From contig JAICXS010000031.1 in assembly GCA_025934615.1 (NCBI GenBank), positions 1-10,493 on the forward strand: 10,493 nucleotides of DNA. The letters run 5' to 3'. This stretch comes from Nitrospiraceae bacterium (GTDB lineage Bacteria > Nitrospirota > Nitrospiria > Nitrospirales > Nitrospiraceae). Of the stretch, positions 7,489-10,493 are shown piece by piece. A model generated the notes under the pieces. The model searched no databases. It was not told the DNA's origin and saw only the letters and a list, made by a program, of their open reading frames with translations. The stretch's first letter is position 1. Every line of letters begins with the position of its first letter. The position numbers were made by a program, and so were the translations under genes.

Positions 7489-7560
7489 TCGTTGTTCGTT
7501 AAACGGGAATGTCGAAGAACGTTTCCGCGCGATTGGCGATTCATGTTTCACGAACAATGA
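7489..7560. repeat. Long inverted repeat in the trpE-trpG gap, covering the trpG initiation region
   Basis: The left arm TCGTTGTTCGTTAAAC (7489-7504) and right arm GTTTCACGAACAATGA (7545-7560) are inverted copies at 14 of 16 positions. One of the two mismatches can form a G-U pair in the mRNA. The 40-base centre also carries GGAA and TTCC segments that could pair. The right arm ends 7 bases before the trpG ATG, where a ribosome site would be expected, so the stem could limit trpG translation. No U run follows, so it is not a standard terminator. Confidence 0.65.
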
Positions 7561-7567
7561 GCGTTAT

Positions 7568-8131
7568 ATGCTTCTCATGATCGACAATTACGATTCCTTT
7601 ACCTATAACCTCGTCCAGTATTTCGGCGAGCTGGGAGAGGATGTGCAGGTCTATCGCAACGATAAAATCACGCTTGAAGAGATTGAGGCCATGCGTCCGC
7701 AGCGGCTCGTCATTTCCCCCGGTCCGTGTACGCCGAAAGAGGCGGGTGTGTCGGTCGAGGTCATCCGTCACTTTGCCGGCCGCCTTCCTCTCCTTGGTGT
7801 CTGTCTCGGACATCAATCGTTGGCTGCCGCCTTTGGAGGCGAGGTGATTCGCTCGGAACGACTCATGCACGGAAAAACATCGATGATTCACCACGATGGA
7901 AAAACGGTGTTCCAGGATCTTCCCAATCCGTTCGAAGCGACCCGTTACCATTCCTTGATCGTGAAACGGTCGACACTTCCCGAGTGTTTTGAAATTTCGG
8001 CGGAGACAGGGGAAGGGGAAATCATGGGGATGCGGCACCGGACATTAGGGGTAGAAGGAGTTCAGTTCCATCCCGAATCGATTCTTACCACGTCGGGGAA
8101 GGATCTTTTACGAAATTTTTTGAAGCTGTGA
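7568..8131 (+). CDS. trpG: Anthranilate synthase component II, glutamine amidotransferase (TrpG/PabA)
   Basis: This class I glutamine amidotransferase releases ammonia from glutamine and passes it to TrpE. Its 187 residues are the normal length for a stand-alone TrpG. The catalytic triad is visible: Cys79 in GVCLGHQ, and His168 and Glu170 in VQFHPES. ISPGPCTP (49-56) forms the oxyanion-hole region, and the MLLMIDNYDSFTYNL start is characteristic of TrpG/PabA. Being next to trpE indicates the anthranilate role, but such subunits often also serve PabB in folate synthesis, and sequence alone cannot separate the two uses. The ATG at 7568 gives the family-typical N-terminus; the ATG at 7577 would trim it. 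There is no strong Shine-Dalgarno sequence, and the region just upstream is the right arm of the inverted repeat. The gene is last in its unit and converges on the secretion ATPase gene. Confidence 0.95.
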   Translation: MLLMIDNYDSFTYNLVQYFGELGEDVQVYRNDKITLEEIEAMRPQRLVISPGPCTPKEAGVSVEVIRHFAGRLPLLGVCLGHQSLAAAFGGEVIRSERLMHGKTSMIHHDGKTVFQDLPNPFEATRYHSLIVKRSTLPECFEISAETGEGEIMGMRHRTLGVEGVQFHPESILTTSGKDLLRNFLKL

Positions 8132-8246
8132 GGGGAGCTGGCAACGAAAGGTAATTGAGGACTTCAAGCATTACTTCATCACTCACTTGCTTATTACTTC
8201 GGACCCCTGTCCTGTCGATTAACGAATAACGATTCGCGTCTTCACA
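8132..8246. other. Convergent intergenic region with short repeats, no clear terminator
   Basis: This 115-base gap lies between the 3' ends of trpG and the secretion ATPase gene. ATTACTTC occurs twice (8170-8177 and 8193-8200), with a near copy at 8246-8253. GGAC-CCCT-GTCC (8201-8212) is a weak 4-bp hairpin without a T run in either direction. I see no gene and no convincing intrinsic terminator for either flanking transcript. Confidence 0.5.
8219..8234 (-). repeat. Inverted copy of the trpE-trpG gap 16-mer, downstream of trpG
   Basis: TTAACGAATAACGATT is the reverse complement of the sequence at 7487-7502 with a single difference (15 of 16). With the inverted repeat arms at 7489-7504 and 7545-7560, this gives three related copies placed on both sides of trpG and none inside a gene. 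It looks like a small dispersed intergenic repeat. Confidence 0.55.
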
Positions 8247-10493
8247 TTACTTAATGGCGACGGCTTTGATCTGTTTGAACGTCGTTAATCCCTGCAGCAC
8301 TTTCCGAATGCCATCCTGAACGAGCGTGGTCATGCCGTCTTCCAGGGCGGCATTCAGCATTTCTTCGGTTTTCGCTTTACTTTGAATCATCCGTTTCATC
8401 CGGTCCGTGCCGAGCAGCAGTTCATGCAGTGCCAAGCGGCCTCGGAATCCCGTGTGATTACACTGATCGCATCCTTTGCCGCGGTGCAATTTAAAGCCGG
8501 CATCATACTTTACGCCCAATTGTTCCCACCGCTCCTGCCCATAACCATGTGCCAGCTCATCGTATTCCTCCTGAGTGGGGCGATACTCTTCGGGGCATTC
8601 CTTGCAAATTCTCTTGCACAGACGCTGTGCCATCACACCTAACATAGCGTCCGCGAAGCTGAACGAGTCGCAGCCCATGTCAAGAAGCCGAGTGATCGTT
8701 TCAACTGCGCTGTTCGTATGAAGCGTGCTGCATACAAGGTGTCCCGTCAGCGATGCCTCAATCCCAGTCTCGGCCGTTTCTTTATCCCGCATTTCTCCGA
8801 CCATGATGACATCCGGGTCGGCCCGAAGAAACGCGCGCATGGCCGCGGCGAAGGTGAATCCGATTTTGGCGTGGACCTGAACCTGACGAAGCCCGTACTG
8901 CGTAATTTCTACGGGATCTTCAGCCGTCCAGATTTTGCGTTCCGGCGTATTGATATGTCCCAGGAGCGCGTGCAGGGTAGTCGTTTTACCGGATCCGGTC
9001 GGCCCGACACACAGGATAATTCCATACGGTTTTTCAGCGATTTTCTTCAGCTCTTTGAGATTGCGATCGGAGAAACCCATTTTATCGAGGGGCAATGGTT
9101 CGCTGGCGGCAAGAATACGCATGACGACGTCTTCGTTATAGCCGGCGGTCGGAACGGTGGCCACACGCAGTTCGATTTCCTTTCCGCCGCTGACCTTGAA
9201 CTTGATCTTTCCGTCCTGGGGCTTCCGTCGTTCTGAAATATCCAAACTAGCCATGATCTTTAAGCGCGACACAATTGCGCGGCGGTAACTGGCTGGAATC
9301 TTCATGTACTCGGAGCAAGTGCCATCGACGCGAAATCGAACGACCGTCTCCCGTTTCTCCCCATACGGTTCAATGTGAATATCGGACACGCCCAGCCTAT
9401 ATGCGTCCGCGATGACCTTATTGGCGAGGCGAACAATGACATTGTCATTTTCGTCGACCCCGATCGCCGAGGCGGCCGCATCTTCCTGCTGCTCAAGCTG
9501 GGCATCGTTGACCAGCTCACCGAGGATGTCGGTAATGGATCCAGCCTCTCCCGTAACCGCGGAATCCGCTTGCCCCGTCGCCACCCGAAAGAACTGTGCG
9601 ATATCTCTTCGAAGGCCCACGGAAAAGCGGATTGTCTGACCCGGGAACATGCGCTGGATATCCTGGACCCGCTCCAGTGCGTTTGGATCATCAATGAGGA
9701 TTTCGGTGACATTCTTGTTTCGTTTAAGAGGAATCCAATAGCTTTTCTTGATGTAATCGATATTGAGATTCTTGAGGAGCTCGGGATCGAGTATCATGCG
9801 GTCGTCGAATTCCACATACGGACACTGAAAGAACTGGCTGAGCGACTTGCCGATGTCGGCCTTGGGGACTTTATATTTCTCGATCAGAAGGGATTCGATA
9901 TCGCTGACGCCTTTACGCGATTCATGAATGGCGGCATCCAGCTCCGACTGGGTAATCTTATTGGAGGCGACGAGATAATCGAATTTCGTCACGGTCTTTT
10001 TGGCGAGTTTTCTCAAATTGAAGAATGCGATCCCGAGGCTTTTCGCAATTTCTGCGACCGATTCTTCATCCTTTTTCGAAAAGCGGCCTTCGCCCTTTTT
10101 GTTGAGGAGCTGGACCACGCCCATCAGGTATTTGTTTTCGGCGACGATAGGATAGGTGAGCACCTGTTTGGTCCGGAAGCCGGTTTTCTTGTCCCAAGAG
10201 CTATCGTGACACAGGGCGGGGTGAATGCGAGTCAGGTCCCCTTTGGCATAGGCATCTTGAATGTTGACGGGTCTGAGATATTTGGCGGTAAAGCCGGCGA
10301 TACTTTGCTCATCGATCGGAAGTCTGATCTCTTCGACGGCATCGCGATGCGGGAGTTTCGCATACACTTCTTTCTTCTCCGAATCGACCGCATAGAGCGT
10401 GAGCTCTTCCGCGTCAAATAGTCCGAGGATGTCTCGGTTCATATCCAACAGAATCTGGTCGAGGTCCTTGGCGGCATGAATTTGGTTCGAGAT
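8247..10493 (-). CDS. pilB: GspE/PilB-family secretion or type IV pilus ATPase with N-terminal GAF domain (5' end outside the window)
   Basis: This hexameric ATPase type powers type IV pilus extension or type II secretion from the cytoplasmic face of the inner membrane. The frame is open to the window edge, with 748 residues visible. A TTG (10448) and an ATG (10442) occur in frame, but the residues before them (ISNQIHAAKDLDQILL) read as the first helix of a GAF domain, so the true start is further upstream. Numbering from the edge: GAF domain about 1-160; GspE/MshE N-terminal domain about 165-305; SDIHIEP (370-376); Walker A GPTGSGKTT (497-505); Asp box TAEDP (523-527); Walker B ADPDVIMVGE with Glu567; His box GHLVCSTLHTN (584-594); a zinc-binding four-cysteine set, Cys630, Cys633, Cys675 and Cys678. 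All catalytic boxes are intact. The symbol is a best guess between pilB and gspE; no other pilus gene is in view. The GAF domain suggests control by a small ligand or partner, which is inference. Confidence 0.93.
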   Translation of the reverse strand: MSNQIHAAKDLDQILLDMNRDILGLFDAEELTLYAVDSEKKEVYAKLPHRDAVEEIRLPIDEQSIAGFTAKYLRPVNIQDAYAKGDLTRIHPALCHDSSWDKKTGFRTKQVLTYPIVAENKYLMGVVQLLNKKGEGRFSKKDEESVAEIAKSLGIAFFNLRKLAKKTVTKFDYLVASNKITQSELDAAIHESRKGVSDIESLLIEKYKVPKADIGKSLSQFFQCPYVEFDDRMILDPELLKNLNIDYIKKSYWIPLKRNKNVTEILIDDPNALERVQDIQRMFPGQTIRFSVGLRRDIAQFFRVATGQADSAVTGEAGSITDILGELVNDAQLEQQEDAAASAIGVDENDNVIVRLANKVIADAYRLGVSDIHIEPYGEKRETVVRFRVDGTCSEYMKIPASYRRAIVSRLKIMASLDISERRKPQDGKIKFKVSGGKEIELRVATVPTAGYNEDVVMRILAASEPLPLDKMGFSDRNLKELKKIAEKPYGIILCVGPTGSGKTTTLHALLGHINTPERKIWTAEDPVEITQYGLRQVQVHAKIGFTFAAAMRAFLRADPDVIMVGEMRDKETAETGIEASLTGHLVCSTLHTNSAVETITRLLDMGCDSFSFADAMLGVMAQRLCKRICKECPEEYRPTQEEYDELAHGYGQERWEQLGVKYDAGFKLHRGKGCDQCNHTGFRGRLALHELLLGTDRMKRMIQSKAKTEEMLNAALEDGMTTLVQDGIRKVLQGLTTFKQIKAVAIK

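Noticed and set aside
8201..8212. GGAC-CCCT-GTCC hairpin as a terminator between convergent genes
   Set aside because: The stem is only 4 bp, and no T run follows it on either strand.
9375..10421. Open frame of 348 codons on the plus strand opposite the secretion ATPase gene
   Set aside because: The opposite strand encodes intact GAF, GspE N-terminal and ATPase segments across the same bases; the antisense protein shows no domain.
10446..10448. TTG at 10448 as the start of the secretion ATPase
   Set aside because: The frame stays open to the window edge, and the 15 residues before it read as GAF-domain sequence, so the gene begins outside the window.

Overview
The window is ordinary bacterial chromosome, tightly packed and moderately GC-rich. 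Six protein-coding genes fill nearly all of it. The combination of a GAF-containing pilus-type ATPase, a LysM lipoprotein joined to trpEG, and short-period inverted repeats in several gaps fits a Nitrospira-like member of the Nitrospirota. That assignment rests on memory of gene content and style, not on a search. No rRNA, tRNA, CRISPR array, insertion sequence or phage gene is visible, and no gene-free stretch exceeds 300 bases.

Left half (31-5141, all minus strand): reading in the direction of transcription, a MoxR-like AAA+ ATPase comes first, then a 645-residue protein of unknown function, then ligA, the NAD-dependent DNA ligase. The unknown protein has weak N-terminal resemblance to the TraB/GumN (TIKI-like) and DUF5682 groups. 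It and the ATPase are probably one two-gene unit, and this is the least explained part of the window. The two gaps in this run each hold an imperfect inverted repeat.

Middle (5142-5330): a divergent promoter region. It has a good sigma70-type promoter reading right, a weaker candidate reading left, and a perfect 11-bp palindrome between the two -35 boxes.

Right of the promoter (5331-8131, plus strand): a membrane-anchored coiled-coil LysM protein is followed after 4 bases by trpE, then after 91 bases by trpG. TrpE and TrpG together make anthranilate from chorismate and glutamine. The trpE-trpG gap holds a long stem that covers the trpG initiation region, and a related 16-mer lies downstream of trpG. 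The other trp genes are not here.

Right end (8247-10493, minus strand, convergent with trpG): a GspE/PilB-type secretion or pilus ATPase with an N-terminal GAF domain. Its reading frame is still open at the window edge, so its true start lies outside.
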